Made by a program: the position numbers and the translations under genes. Below are positions 1-11,900 of a DNA stretch of 64,000 bases, in pieces. This DNA comes from Jaltomata sinuosa. Taxonomy: Eukaryota > Streptophyta > Magnoliopsida > Solanales > Solanaceae. The stretch covers positions 248,001 to 312,000 of the forward strand of contig QJPP01000277.1 of the NCBI GenBank assembly GCA_003996215.1, read 5' to 3'. Positions within the stretch are counted from its first letter, which is position 1. The number at the start of each line of letters is the position of its first letter. Under the pieces are notes generated by a model. The model ran no database searches. It saw nothing but the letters and a program-made list of their open reading frames with translations, and had not been told where the DNA came from.

Positions 1-1837
1 GGGAGTTGGAATGCATATCATGTCATGTCATGTAATGCATATATGCTACCATAATCATGTTGCCAATCTTGGCCCGCTGGTACTTCTTATTCGCATAATT
101 TTGTAATCACTTTCGTGTAACATGTAAATCCCTCGAAGAACCTCATATTCTTTTAGAATAAACTTGAACACTTAACTCGACTTTAGAAAGGTAACTTAAA
201 TCTATGGATGTTCAAAGAGCTTAAGATGCTTCACTTAGTTTCCATATATGTTTCCTTAACAGTTTACAAAAAGAAAGTATTTCAAAAATCATGTTCTTTA
301 GTAGTTTAAACATATAAGCTACATTTGAGAGTTTTGGAAATTGATATATTATTTTAATATTTTCCAAAAAATACTTTAGCAAGAAAGGAGGACTGCTTGC
401 AAATTTTTAATGTTCTTTCATAATATTCTTAAGTCAGAACATCCAAAGAAGAATAAGAATTCATACATATGGACATAAATTCAAGGAAGTCGACAAAATG
501 ACATATAAATGTCGAATAACCTATATAACCGAATGAGTGAAATATCAACATAATAGAATCATAAAAATACTTCAGCTGCAATCCCAATGCCTTTCACAAA
601 AGGTCTTTCTAGTAATAGAATAGTAAAATATCGTATTTGATGATTTAAGAGTTTTCTAAAGTTCATGCTCAAAGAAAGGACGAAGCTTAGCCTTAACATA
701 CCTTTCAAATGAAGCCTCAAAGATGTCGCTAGGAAGCTCAAACAACCTACGGTAATGCAACAATTGGTAGAATTAATAAGACTGCAAGAATGAGTCATAC
801 CCAATTGATAAGGCGTTAAGGTCATCACTATGACCAGCCCACATTAACTCAACAAATGATATTATAATCTCTACCAAACCAACATCTAATAACCACAACA
901 ATGAGTTATAAACATCTCACAACAACGGCGAGCTTCTGAGGCAAAATAACAAGGCGTACTTCATGATGTTTAATCCAACAACCATCATACGCGACTCCGA
1001 TAAGAAGCACCAACACCCATTCCGTCTAACACCTTAACACCATAAATATACAGCAGTGAAAACCCAACTCAATAAGATAAAATGGCTGCGAGGATCCATG
1101 ATATTTAAAATACTACTTTGTGGCTCGAAAATCTATAAAAATGATACTAGAATATGGAATTATGAAGAAGGATTATAGGGAGTAGATTACCTTGAGAAAA
1201 GGATCTGAAATACCAAGATAAACGAGATATTTCTTTACAGTAACAACAACCAATGACAAAATTGATGAGAAAACTATACCACAATGATGAGCTCGCTACG
1301 TAGAGCAACTTTTGTTAAACTTCTGAGTTGAAAGCACCAACTCCCATGGAGGATTTAGGGGATTTTTCTCTGAATTTTATGGGTTTTTAGTCATGTTATA
1401 TGGATTAAAAATGAAAGAGGTGGTGTTTTATAAAGCACCACCGACTTTGGGGGTAGGGGGACCCACCTTGAGGTGCCTGCTTATGCAGTCTCACAAAAAT
1501 GCATCTCTATATTCTGAAGTCGTATGAATGGATGGTTTAGTGAGTTAGAAATTAAACTTGTAAAATTTTGATTTTGTAGATCGGAGGCTCACTAATTTTG
1601 TATATATTGAGAGAAAAGCTTTGAGATATTTCACCCAAAGTTTTAGAGAATCTCTTAACAGAATTTACAATAACTTTTGTCGACTTTTATTTTACAACTT
1701 GCTTGACCTCAAAACTTAATATACAACCATTATACAATTAAAATACCTCATAAAACATCCTTTCTCACATATTAAGCACTCCTAGTATTATCCTGAAAGA
1801 ATGGGTTAATTTAAATGTTTGAACGGATGGGATGTTA
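1..1837 (-). mobile_element. LTR of a gypsy-like retrotransposon, minus strand, cut by window edge
   Basis: Read on the minus strand, the segment begins at 1837 with TGTAACATCCCATCC, a typical LTR 5' end. About 400 bases in it has a TATA box (TTTATAAAA, 1426-1435), followed by a presumed leader. This fits U3 followed by R/U5. The other end lies outside the window, so neither TSD nor internal region can be checked. No coding domain is recognisable; the 89-codon minus-strand frame at 559-828 resembles nothing I know. It appears to interrupt the plus-strand LTR remnant that continues at 1838. Confidence 0.55.
1419..1442 (-). promoter_or_regulatory. Candidate LTR TATA box inside a short inverted repeat
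   Basis: GGTGGTG (1419-1425) and CACCACC (1436-1442) form a 7 bp inverted repeat around TTTATAAAG. On the minus strand this reads as a good TATA box. Its position, about 400 bases from the LTR start, suits a retrotransposon core promoter. Function is inferred from position only. Confidence 0.45.
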
Positions 1838-2829
1838 CAATATTATCATTCATTATGGGATCGGGTACCATGCTGGTACAAGTTGAATTAATTAGCTATT
1901 TATGAGATCAAGTACCACGCCGATATGAATTGATATTGCGCCAATGGGAAATAGTTTTGATGGGTTCATGGACCTTGGTGTATCCTCTACAGGTCATGGC
2001 TAGTGGGCAGAAATAAGACCCTTAGCATGTGTGTACACTTTTTCATTTATCATAGCATTGTTTTATGGTCAACCATGGTGAGATGGTATTATAAAGTAAG
2101 TGGAGACTAGAGGTACACGTTTCATTGACAAGAGATAGATGGACATAGATTCCATGTGTTGTGATCATTGAAGTGAATTCTTTTACATTCTTGTGGTGGT
2201 ATTCAGTGACTTATGTGAACTTTATATTCCTATTGTTGATTTGACTTGAGATGGTTTTCTGCTAATCAAATTATCTGCTAACTGTTGGGAAGCCTTTCAC
2301 TTGTTAATTGATTTGATTGCATATTTGTTCTAACCGAGTCGACTTATCATACTTACTAGTACATAGTGTTTTGTACTGATACTAACTTGTAATATTCTTT
2401 TGTTGAGCGCAGATCATGTTCCAGAGATTGAGACATGACCTCAACTAAAATAGAGATGATTGGCACTTGATCCAAGAGTGAGCACTACTTCTTAGGCCAT
2501 CATGGATCTTCTTTGAGTTGTTGTCCTTCCTCCGGGCAACAGATCTCTTATTACTTATTATTTATTTTGATTATTTTGAATATATTAGATATTGTTTGAA
2601 TTAGAGTTCTTGTACAATGACTTTCAATTCTTGGGGGATGTTTTAATTAGTTGTAATTTCCGCACTTAACTATATCATTTCGACTTCCATTATGTTTTAT
2701 ATTTAAGATTAGTTTTGATCTACTTCTTTTAAGAATTGGCTAAGTATAAATATTAAGTTTTTGGGGTTGGTTGGTTCTCCCATCGGCGTGTTAGTGTGGG
2801 TGCCACTTAGGATCATTTGGGATGTGACA
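1838..2829 (+). mobile_element. 3' part of an older gypsy-type LTR, plus strand
   Basis: The segment contains the repeated motif GATCGGGTACCATGC / GATCAAGTACCACGC and ends in GGGATGTGACA at 2829, a typical LTR 3' end of this group. No tRNA primer site follows, so it is a 3' LTR end or a solo/truncated LTR. Its left part is replaced at 1837 by the minus-strand LTR. Bases 2830-3133 to its right are AT-rich with no gene and probably belong to the hAT element or its flank. Confidence 0.5.
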
Positions 2830-3133
2830 TGTTTGAACCCAATTTTTTTCCCAGTTAAATTTTAGGTATTTGTGACTTGGGTCTCTTTTATTTTACTTGA
2901 GTTCTTGAAAAAATAATCTAATTTCATAGTATTCAAATTTAGTATGATAACAAGAATTTGTGTTTACTCGTCAGACCCATTTTTTTGGGATTTGAATTTT
3001 TACTTTTGTGATTTTGGGATATATCCACTTGCTTAAATTTTTTTACTAGTAACGATTTAGTAATAAGTTGCTTTGTTTGGAGTTTCACAATCTGGGGTTA
3101 ATTTTGTTTATATATTTATATTTATAAATAAGC

Positions 3134-3807
3134 ATGGAATTTCATGATGACGAAAATTCAGTTGGTTCATCTTCAAGTACTCTTCCTCGACCTATTGAAG
3201 GTGAGAGCCAAAGGTTTTCTCAAGTGAAAGAAGTCACTGAATCTGTAAGAAACAAATTGAAGTCTAAAGCATGAAGACATTTTAAACCAGTAATCTCTAT
3301 TGGTGCTGACTATAGTATTTGTAAAGTATTGGGATGCTCATATCAAATCAACTAGAAAAATATGGGACATTGTCTATGAGAGATCATACTTGTAGATATC
3401 GCAATTAGCCAAGTAATTAAAAAAATGAAAGTGGTTCAAAGTATGAAGAAACTAGTGAACATTATTATTTTGATCAAGATATTTCACGTAAAGAATTTTC
3501 TCATATCATTTTTTGTATGAGTATCCCCTGTCTATTATTGATCATGTAAGATTTTAAAAGTTTGTTGCTAGTATGCAATCATTGTTTAAAATGGTGTCAA
3601 AGAATATAATTAAGATTTTTGATAATTTGAAATAAAAAATTTCTAACTGACCGGAAAAACTTACAAGTAAAATTGCAATAACCATTGATATGTGAACTTC
3701 AGACAATAACAAAAAGGGGTTTATTGTCATTACAACACATTTTATTAATGATTCGTGGAGGCTTCAAAGCCATATTTTGAGATTTATTTATGTTTCAGCT
3801 CCACATG
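3134..3807 (+). pseudogene. hAT-family transposase pseudogene, piece 1 (BED finger to start of catalytic region)
   Basis: A start codon at 3134 opens a readable frame with an acidic/serine-rich N-terminus. A degenerate BED-type zinc finger follows (HFKPVISIGADYSICKV, with a later Cys). After several stops and frameshifts comes FDQDISRKEF near 3470, then NDSWRLQSHILRFIYVSAPH ending at 3806. The last two are hallmarks of plant zinc-finger-BED hAT transposases of the RICESLEEPER/DAYSLEEPER type, which cut and paste DNA in the nucleus. The reading stops exactly where gypsy element A begins (3808) and resumes after that element's 3' LTR at 21630. In-frame stops and shifts show it is dead. Family assignment rests on remembered motifs, not a search. 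Confidence 0.75.
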
Positions 3808-6718
3808 TGTAATGACTCTCCAGGTCATTTTCTATTTTTCGTCCTTTTTTTGCGTTTTGAGCTTTCCCTCAGCGGCTACATATCATTTATGACTTGCCGG
3901 GACTGACAGTTTGGTGCTCGGACAGTTTGTTAGGTCGTTATGACCATTTTCTGTTTTAGAACTTGAACTTAGAAAATCTTTGACTTCGGTCAACTTTCTT
4001 GGTAAACATGCTCAGAAATGAATTCCGACAGTTTTGCTGGCTCTGGAACGAGGATTTTGATCTAGTAGAACCATTGGTCTGGGTCTGAGTGATTTCGCTT
4101 TGGTTTTGTATTGCTTTGTGAGTTTTCAATCCAGTTTGGCTGGTAGGATTGACTTTGGTCAACATTCGGAGAAGACGGCCTTAGATGGAAATTTTATCAG
4201 TGTTGTTAGCTCCGGAATATCGACTTTAGGCTAGGGAAATCTTTGGTTCGGGTCCCGAGACTTCTGGACTTGGTTTGTGGTATTGAGTTCTGAGTTTATT
4301 TTGGGTATAAAGCCTACTTTTCCTTTAAACAATCCTTGTTCGGAAATTCGTTGATTCCATTGAGTTCGGAATGTCATTTTCACTCTAGTAGCATTATTGG
4401 TTTGTGAGTATCGGGTTTCGATTTTGCCCTGAATGCCCCGTAAAAGATTTGAAATTGCTGGTTTTTGTTGCAGGCACAGGCCTTCAGCGCCATCGGCTCC
4501 CAAGGCAGCAAGATCGCTCTAGCCGCCGGGCCCTCCTTCAGCCAGCACTGTTGGTGCTGGCTAGCGCCACTGGCGCCAGGCTGCGCCCGGCTGCGCCCAG
4601 GCCTATAAAATCTTATTTTTCTCATTTTTTTCAACTTTTTCTCTCATTTCTCTCAACTCCAACTTCAATTATCTCAATTCCAATTGCTCAAAAATAGTTT
4701 TGGCTCATGGAAATTCTCCAAATTGATGTCTAATCTCACTCCCTTATCATTTGGTAAGCTTCTTCTTCCTCAAGCTTTGTTCTTCTCCTTAAGCTTAAAA
4801 CCTCCACTGTTAAGGTCCTTACAAGCTTAGGTTTTCTTGGGTTAAAGCTGCATTGGTTGGTTTCATTTTTCGTGGTAGCTGTAGTTATGGTCCTTCATCG
4901 ATTCTTTCTTCCAAATTGGTATGTTTCCGCCCTTGAAAATCATTAATTCTCCACTTTTGTTTCTTGATTAGTAGCACTTTGGGGCTGTTTTGAGCCCCAA
5001 AATGAGCTCCGTTCGCGCTCAAATTTTGAGCACGGGATTCTTAATCCACCGCGGGCATAATTGTAAATTTCATTTTTTGTTTCATTGCACGAGCCCCGAG
5101 GGTCATTTTTCGATCCGGTTTTGGGCCTGATTTTTCATATAACAATATGGGTGTCATTCTTCTCGTCTTGACACCTGGATTGAATTCTTGATAGCATGGC
5201 AGCTTTTAGAGGCTGTTCGAAAGGGGAAGGCATACGAGTGACTGTTCGTTCTTGTTGTTCGGCCCTGAGGTAGGGTACGGTTTACATTCTAGACTGAGCT
5301 TAGTTAGATTATATATATCTATATGTTACTGGAACATTATGTTGGATTTTTGATAGATTTAGGCTTAAATCCTGCTCATCGCTTTAAATTGTCCATTTCG
5401 GATCATAGTTTAGAATTACCATGTTTGTCCTTAGCCTACGAGCTTGTAGTATCGTCGTGGCTTGCTTAGAATCCCTAGTCTGCTTTTAGGAGGTTTTAGA
5501 GGTCGAGTAGAGACTCTTGGTGTTTTTCACTTTATCTTTCGGTATTATTGTCTTACTTCTATCGTTGTGTGTAACTGTGGGCCCGAGGTCATAGCTTGGA
5601 TTTGGACAGAGCTCCAAGTCAGTTCTCTTGGTTTGAAGGGTATTTTACCATATTTTTGCCTTGTTGTGTATAGTTTCCTCTATTTTGATTATTTCATGCT
5701 CATATTGCATTGCACATTGTGGATACAGAAAATAAGCATTTTCAAAGGTTTTTGGTTCAAAATGAGGTTTACTACGGCTACGGTGAATTTGGGATTTGAA
5801 TTGGAGTTTATTGGATTTTGCTATGGGTTTTGGAAGGAAAAATGGGACAATACTATTTTATGCATTACTTATAGTCCGATCCGATATTCCAAACCCCCGA
5901 TGCAATTTTCGAGTTCTTACCTTCCATTCATCTACACATATGTATATGCATAGTCCGATGCGGTATTTCGGGTGCCCGATGCGGTATTCTGGGTTTATAA
6001 TATTATGTATTCATACATTATATCATGTTCCATGGAATTGCATTGGGTTTGATGCTTTTGAATTATCGTTGATTGGGTTGGTTCCTGTTATTTCCTTGTT
6101 CTCTATTGGCTTTGTTGTTTTGACCTTCGTTTTTATAACTAGATTTAGGTGGATCCATGTACCTTGCTTACTTTCCTGTAATTTATTATATATATATATA
6201 TATTATGTTTCTGCGCTCGGTCGGCCTATGATGCTTACTGGTACCCATTATATTGGTACTCATACTACTCTCTGCATCTTTTTCTGATGTAGGACCTAGT
6301 GCGAGCCACCCCCACTAATCCTCTCCCTTCGTTCGAGGCCTGTTGCAGTTCGGATCGCGGTGAGATCCTGGCACTTTGGAGACTTTACATGCTTTTTGTC
6401 TTGTATATTCTATCTATATTTTGTATTTTGGATAGACAGAGTCTGTTGTATAGCTACTCCTTGCTTTAGTCGCTCTTGTATTAGTGACACAAGGTTCGAG
6501 TTGGTTCTCGTGTATGTTTTGTCTTTTCGGTCACTTTAGGGCCACCGTTTGTATATTTGTACGATGGTATGTATATATGCTATTGGCCATGTCTTTCCAT
6601 TGATATCTTCCGCTTTTTCTTATTTTAACTGTTTTTATAATCTTTTGCATTGTTGGATTTGACTTGCCTATCGAGGGGTTAAGTAGGCGCCATTATTGTC
6701 TGGTTTGGGGTCATGAAA
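3808..6718 (+). repeat. 5' LTR of gypsy element A
   Basis: It starts TGTAATGACTCTCC and ends near TCATGAAA, just before the primer site; the matching 3' LTR end is TCGTGACA. By eye it aligns over its full length with 18736-21629 with many scattered substitutions, so the insertion is old. Open frames inside it (for example 4404-4697 and 5462-5953) have no recognisable domain and are chance. A short (TA)n run lies near 6186-6203. Confidence 0.9.
4604..4610 (+). promoter_or_regulatory. TATA box of element A 5' LTR
   Basis: TATAAAA follows a GC-rich stretch (CTGCGCCCGGCTGCGCCC) and precedes a C/T-rich leader, as in a core promoter. The same motif is conserved in the 3' LTR at 19519-19525. Its place about 800 bases into the LTR fits the U3/R border. 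Confidence 0.65.
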
Positions 6719-6721
6719 GAG

Positions 6722-6735
6722 TGGTATCAGAGCCC
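6722..6735 (+). promoter_or_regulatory. Primer binding site, initiator-Met tRNA (element A)
   Basis: TGGTATCAGAGCCC lies a few bases after the 5' LTR end. It is the complement of the 3' end of plant initiator methionine tRNA, the usual primer for minus-strand DNA synthesis in this group. Confidence 0.9.
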
Positions 6736-6926
6736 TATGTTCACTGGTCTCGCCAGTACAAGAGCAAAGTGTCTAGTAGAGTCTCGTAGATCAGTATGAT
6801 GACGTTCGTATCCAATCTGCGAGAGGCTATAGGACATTCCTAGGAAATATGTCATGTTGTTTTATTACTTGTCATGCGTTCTTGACTTGTTCAACTTATA
6901 AGTATCTTGGTTTCACTCTTTCTCAG

Positions 6927-8440
6927 ATGGTTTAGACGAGATCTGCAGCGGGTGAGGACGAGGCACCTGAGCCTGCAGTTAGAGCCCCAGCTATGGGACG
7001 GGGTAGAGGTCGACCCAGAGGTCGAGGTAGGGCACGAGCTGCGGTGCCAGCTCAGGCCTAGGTTAGACTACTATCACCAGAGCCTGAGGTTAGAGTGGAT
7101 GAGGTACAATATGAGCTGGAGAATGTGGGGCCAGCCCAGATCCAATAGATTTTGTGGCTACTCTAGTGTTGCAGGACACATTAGTTTGGTTATTGGGGTT
7201 CTTTGTGTGTATGACTCCACCAGATGCTTCGCTATCTACTCCAATTGGTTCTCAGGTTAGAGATGACGGTCAGACTTCAGCTTAGGCGGCAACACAGGGT
7301 TCAAGAGCGCAGCCTGCTGCTGCGGCTCCCAGATTGGAGGTATTACCAGTTCCTACCTTTGCTCAACCTATTCCCACTGGGCCAGTCATGTCTTCTGAGG
7401 AGCAGAAGATGCTTGATAGGTTTCTGAGATTGGGTCCTCCAAGGTTTTTGGGTGCTTATCGGGAGGATTCACATGAGTTTCTGACTAGCTACTAGGAGAG
7501 GTTATATAATTTGGGGTTAGTTGAGTCACATGGAGAAGATTACACCACATTTCAGCTGGATGGTCCAGCAAAATAGTGGTGGAGGTCATATGTTACTTGC
7601 AGACCAGTTAGGTCACCTTTACTTACTTGGGCCCAGTTCTCCGCAACTTTTCTCGAGAAGTATGTACCGCGTAGCATGAGAGAGAGATTAATAGATCAAT
7701 TCTCTGGGTTGGAGCAGGGCTCTATGAATGTGACGGAGTATGAGGTTCGCTTCCACCAGTTGTACAGTCACGCCACTATTATTCTGCCCACCGAGCACGA
7801 GAGGGTACGCCAATTTGTTCGAGGTTTGACCTTATATTTTTGCTTGGCCATAGAGGGTATGGTAGAATCGGGTTAGTCTTTTTTGGAGGTGGTAAATCAT
7901 GCCTGCACTATTAAGGGTGTACTTCACGAGGCCCAAGGGGGCAGCGATAAGGGGCCCCACCATCAGGGCAATTTCAGCGGTTCACAGGCCCAGGGTAGAG
8001 GCTACTATAGTAGAGGTCAGCACCAGTAGCGCTTTCAGCTGAGCTGGCCTGTTCAGGCAGCATTACAGACTTCTGAGGGTCAGAGTAGCCAGAGTATCAT
8101 TCCTGCTCCACGACTTGGCAATTCAGGATCCACAGGTCATGGTGGTCATTCTAATTCACCCGGGTCATCACAGTGGAGTACGTTTGGTTAGGGTTGTTAT
8201 GAGTGTGGCGATATAGGCTATTTTGCTATAGAGTGTCCATCGACACAACACCCTAGGCGACAGGATCAGTTAGTTAAGGCCCCCAGGGCTCCAACACCTC
8301 CAGCTAGAGGCGATTCATAGGGTAGTAGGGGTGGTCCCCAGGGTGCTAGATGTGGTCCTCAGTCTGGTAGGTCAGATGGTAATGGTGGTCAGAGCCATAT
8401 GTATGCAGTTCCAGACTAACCAGAGGCTGAGGCTTCATAT
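6927..8440 (+). pseudogene. gag: Gag pseudogene of gypsy element A
   Basis: ATG at 6927 begins MV, then a TAG stop (6933-6935), then TRSAAGEDEAPEPAV and a Gly/Arg-rich stretch (GRGRGRPRGRGRAR). This is a typical Gag N-terminus. The capsid region lies around 7380-7880, with an open run at 7676-7876 (RERLIDQFSGLEQGSMNVTEYE). A CCHC zinc knuckle is readable at 8195-8236, but its His codon is TAT (Tyr): C-X2-C-X4-Y-X4-C. Several TAG stops and frame changes occur. Gag forms the virus-like particle and packages RNA; this copy cannot. Confidence 0.85.
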
Positions 8441-8979
8441 TTTGTGATCATAGGTACGATCTCCATTTGTCATCAGTCTGCTTCTGCTTTATTTGATCTG
8501 GGGTCTACATTCTTATATGTATCTGCTTATTATACTACTCGTCTGGAGTCTACTTGTGAGTCTTTTCATGCGCCCTTGCGTGTATCTACCCCAGTAGATG
8601 ATTCTTTAGTAGTACATCAGGAATATCGGGCTTGTGTGGTGACTATCCTGGGGTACGACACATGGGTAGACTTGGTTATACTTGATATGGTTGATTTCGA
8701 TGTGATCTTGGGCATGGACTGGTTATCTTCTTATCATGCAGTCTTGGATTGCTTCGCCAAGACTATTACTCTTCGGATGCCTGGTATCCCTCCTATCATA
8801 TGGAAGGGTGCCGATAGCCACATGCCGAGAAGAGTTATATCTTTTCTGAGAGCCCAACGGTTGGTTGGGAAGGGGTGCTTAGTTTATCTTGCCTATGTCC
8901 GTGATACTAGTGCCACCACACCTCCTCTTGAGTCAATTTATGGTTTGTGAGTATTCAACTGTGTTTCTTTATGATCTTC
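8441..8979 (+). pseudogene. pol: Retropepsin-type protease region of gypsy element A
   Basis: An open run at 8444-8950 carries ALFDLGSTFLYVSAYY. This corresponds to the retropepsin active-site loop, where Asp-Ser/Pro-Gly is expected; here Leu follows Asp. Further on comes VDFDVILGMDWLSSYHAVLDC, the standard gypsy protease C-terminal block. The frame continues toward the RT linker but is cut at 8979 by the CACTA insertion and resumes at 13764 with PGLPPDREINFG. The protease would process the Gag-Pol polyprotein. Confidence 0.85.
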
Positions 8980-11900
8980 CACTACAATAAAAACTCTCAA
9001 TAACGAAGGGCAAAATAGGCCTTAAAAGTGAAATTCTGGTCCCTAAAGGTCAATAGCTACAGGAAAATCTAGCTGCCACCTCGTTCTTATAGCTTCTGCC
9101 GCTAAAGGTCATTAAGGACGGGATGGATTAGTTGGTCCTTAAAACATTTTGGCGACCAGTACTAAACTGGTCCTTAAGATGGTTTTAGGGACGGTATTTC
9201 TAGCCCCTAATTTAAGAGATTATATGACCAGTTGATTGTAATCTGGTCCTGGAAACACTTTTAGGGACTATATTTATTGGTCCTTAAATATATGATCAAT
9301 TGGTGCTGAAAGGTTTTCAACCACCAGTTTACTGGTCCTAAAAAGTCTATTTGGATAAATTCAGGCCCATCGATGTAGATGCTCCTTAATTTCCTATTTT
9401 TGAAATTGTAATACAATTTATATGGGAATAATCAAATGCATATATATACAGTGGTCATAATCTTCTTTGATATATATGTATATAAATACACCATAATACA
9501 TCAATTGCGTCATTGTTTACACAACTAGTTCACGGAATAAAAGAAACAAAAACGAAGATCCTTTATCAAATAATATGAATGTAGATATCCTGTTGGATTA
9601 TCCATCGACCTAGGCTCTTTAAGTTCCAGCACCAGTAGTTACCATGTCTGAAAAGTGCAAAGTCCAGCAACTATTTCGAGCGATCCTAGGTCTAGTTCGC
9701 GTTAAGCCCGTGGAGGAGTTGATCTTCTCACATATTTTAACCTTCTGGGAGTGGAGCAAAGCCCATATTTTTCCAATGTAAGGTCTAACAATTGGCGAAG
9801 TGCAGGAAAAGTGCAAGGTCCTAACGTCTGTAAGGCCAACAATGTGTTGATGAATCCTAGTAGTTTAATGCACCTACAATAGTCAAGACGAACATAAAGA
9901 ATTTAGCCAATGTGTGTTGAATGACAAGTTAAAATAGTGAGGTTCATTTCCATTCCTTTTAGAACTTTCTCATACCACTAGCAATACTTATTACCTAATT
10001 GGCTAAGTTCACACCTTATCACACACAAATGACTAACCATTTAACAAACTACCTCAAGTAAAATCAAACCTTAAATAGGGACATACAATTCTGCCAGCAA
10101 AATCACATATATACTAGTATCATTTTACTTCTAATGATAACTTATTCTTTAAGAGAAAAATTCATATGAACACATTAAAAAGTAAAGAGCAACATACCTT
10201 GAACAGAGTTACACACTAGACAAGGAAACAACAAACCATGTTCATAAATCAAATAGACATGAACAGGCAAAGAAACAAGTAACTGGGCATACTGAGTCAT
10301 TTTTTTAATTTAGCTGCTCCTTTTCATACCAACACTTATCCTTTTAAAAAAGTACTTCATGTAAGCGCACTTAGGAGATTAGGGGAAGTAATGACACATC
10401 TTCATCAGACCAAATCTTTAAATAGGTAGAGAAGCAATCAAAGTCTTATTCCAAATGTTCACTTTTTATCTTACTAAGTGTTTGACACCTTCAAAGAGCT
10501 AGCCTCAAACAGACATAATCATATAGAGAGAAAACAGAGCAACCTCGACACACTAAAACCTTTCAGGAAAAGACAAGCTTGTACAACATTGAAATACACA
10601 AGAAACCACTCAAACTGGACAATGTTAATTTAACAGAAGATTCTCATACTCATTTACAATGCATTTAAGATTCTAGTCTTCAACTAACTGGTATTTCCTA
10701 TATCTACATTTCTAAACAGGCATTCAAGGTGATCCATAAGCAAATAAGTAATCACATTTTCCTTTAAAGATTTAACTTAGTAATATACCTTCCTTGCAAT
10801 AGTCATGAATTCCTTCACACTTACATTTTTACTCAACACTCATTATCATCTAATAACCAGATCAAATATTTAACTAAAATCAACTACGAAGCTGAAAACT
10901 GAATAACTAAAGGAGGGATGGAATATTACCTGTTGTCGTGCAACTAGCAACGATTGAAGTTTTGTGAGATGAAGTGTTAGGCTACCGACTCTGACTCTGA
11001 GTGAGAGTGATACAATAAAATAGCAAGAGTGGGGTGAGAATGTCAGAAATCAAGGAAAAAATAGCAAAGAAGATAGAGAACTTTTATGAGTAACGAGTAT
11101 AAAACAACTCTAAATTTCCCACAACTTCTACTGCTAAACTATTGCCTCAAAGGGGTGAACAGAACCCCTTTTATAGGATAAGTTTTTCACTGTAACAGCT
11201 TCTCAAGGAACATTCATATATTCAAAATTTTTAATCCTTGAATTCATTAAGGAGGTAAACTGCAGAAAAGAATCGAGAGGGAGTAATGATGAAATGAAAA
11301 AAAGTAGGGGATGAGGGTTACCTTTTCTGGCTGATTTGAAGGGATGAAGAGAGATTGGAGGTGTTAGGGCTTGGACATGTCATATTAAGCTCATACCCGT
11401 CAAATCAAAGGGGTTAGCGACTGATTCTGCAATTATCAAATCGCTGGTCCATAAAAAGCCATTTTCTTGTAGTGATGCTTTATCCTTAAACACTTAATTA
11501 AACACCCTACGGCACAAAAGTAGGTTATAAAGGAACCTTGATAGTTAAGATGGACTCTAAAAACATCTAATGTAAGCACCACTTCAGGCCCCTTTCCTTA
11601 ATAAGGGAAATAAAAAAAAGAAATGACAAAGTAATGCTCTATTATAACTCTCACATTGAAATCAAATTATATGAAGTTGGCTCTAGACATGAGCTTTGAT
11701 ATACAAAATATGACATAAATAAGTAAAATTCTCCTTCAAATCACTCCACTCAAGTAAACTACTAAGTCTATAGGATGATCTCTCTAAATTATATGTGGCA
11801 AAACAGAACAAAAGGGAAATTTCTGAACATGACTTTAAGTAATTTTAATCCTAGAAACAAGGTCTCTATGATATGAATGATATTTGAATAGTAAATGAGT

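Noticed and set aside
559..828. 89-codon minus-strand frame as a gene
   Set aside because: It lies in a presumed LTR, shows no domain or conserved motif, and codon use looks like non-coding DNA.
5462..6287. Two overlapping 163-codon frames in the 5' LTR of element A
   Set aside because: They lie wholly inside an LTR, have no recognisable domain, and the 3' LTR copy breaks them.
6720..6740. tRNA gene
   Set aside because: Only the 3' complement of initiator-Met tRNA is present, as a primer site after each 5' LTR; no cloverleaf is formed.
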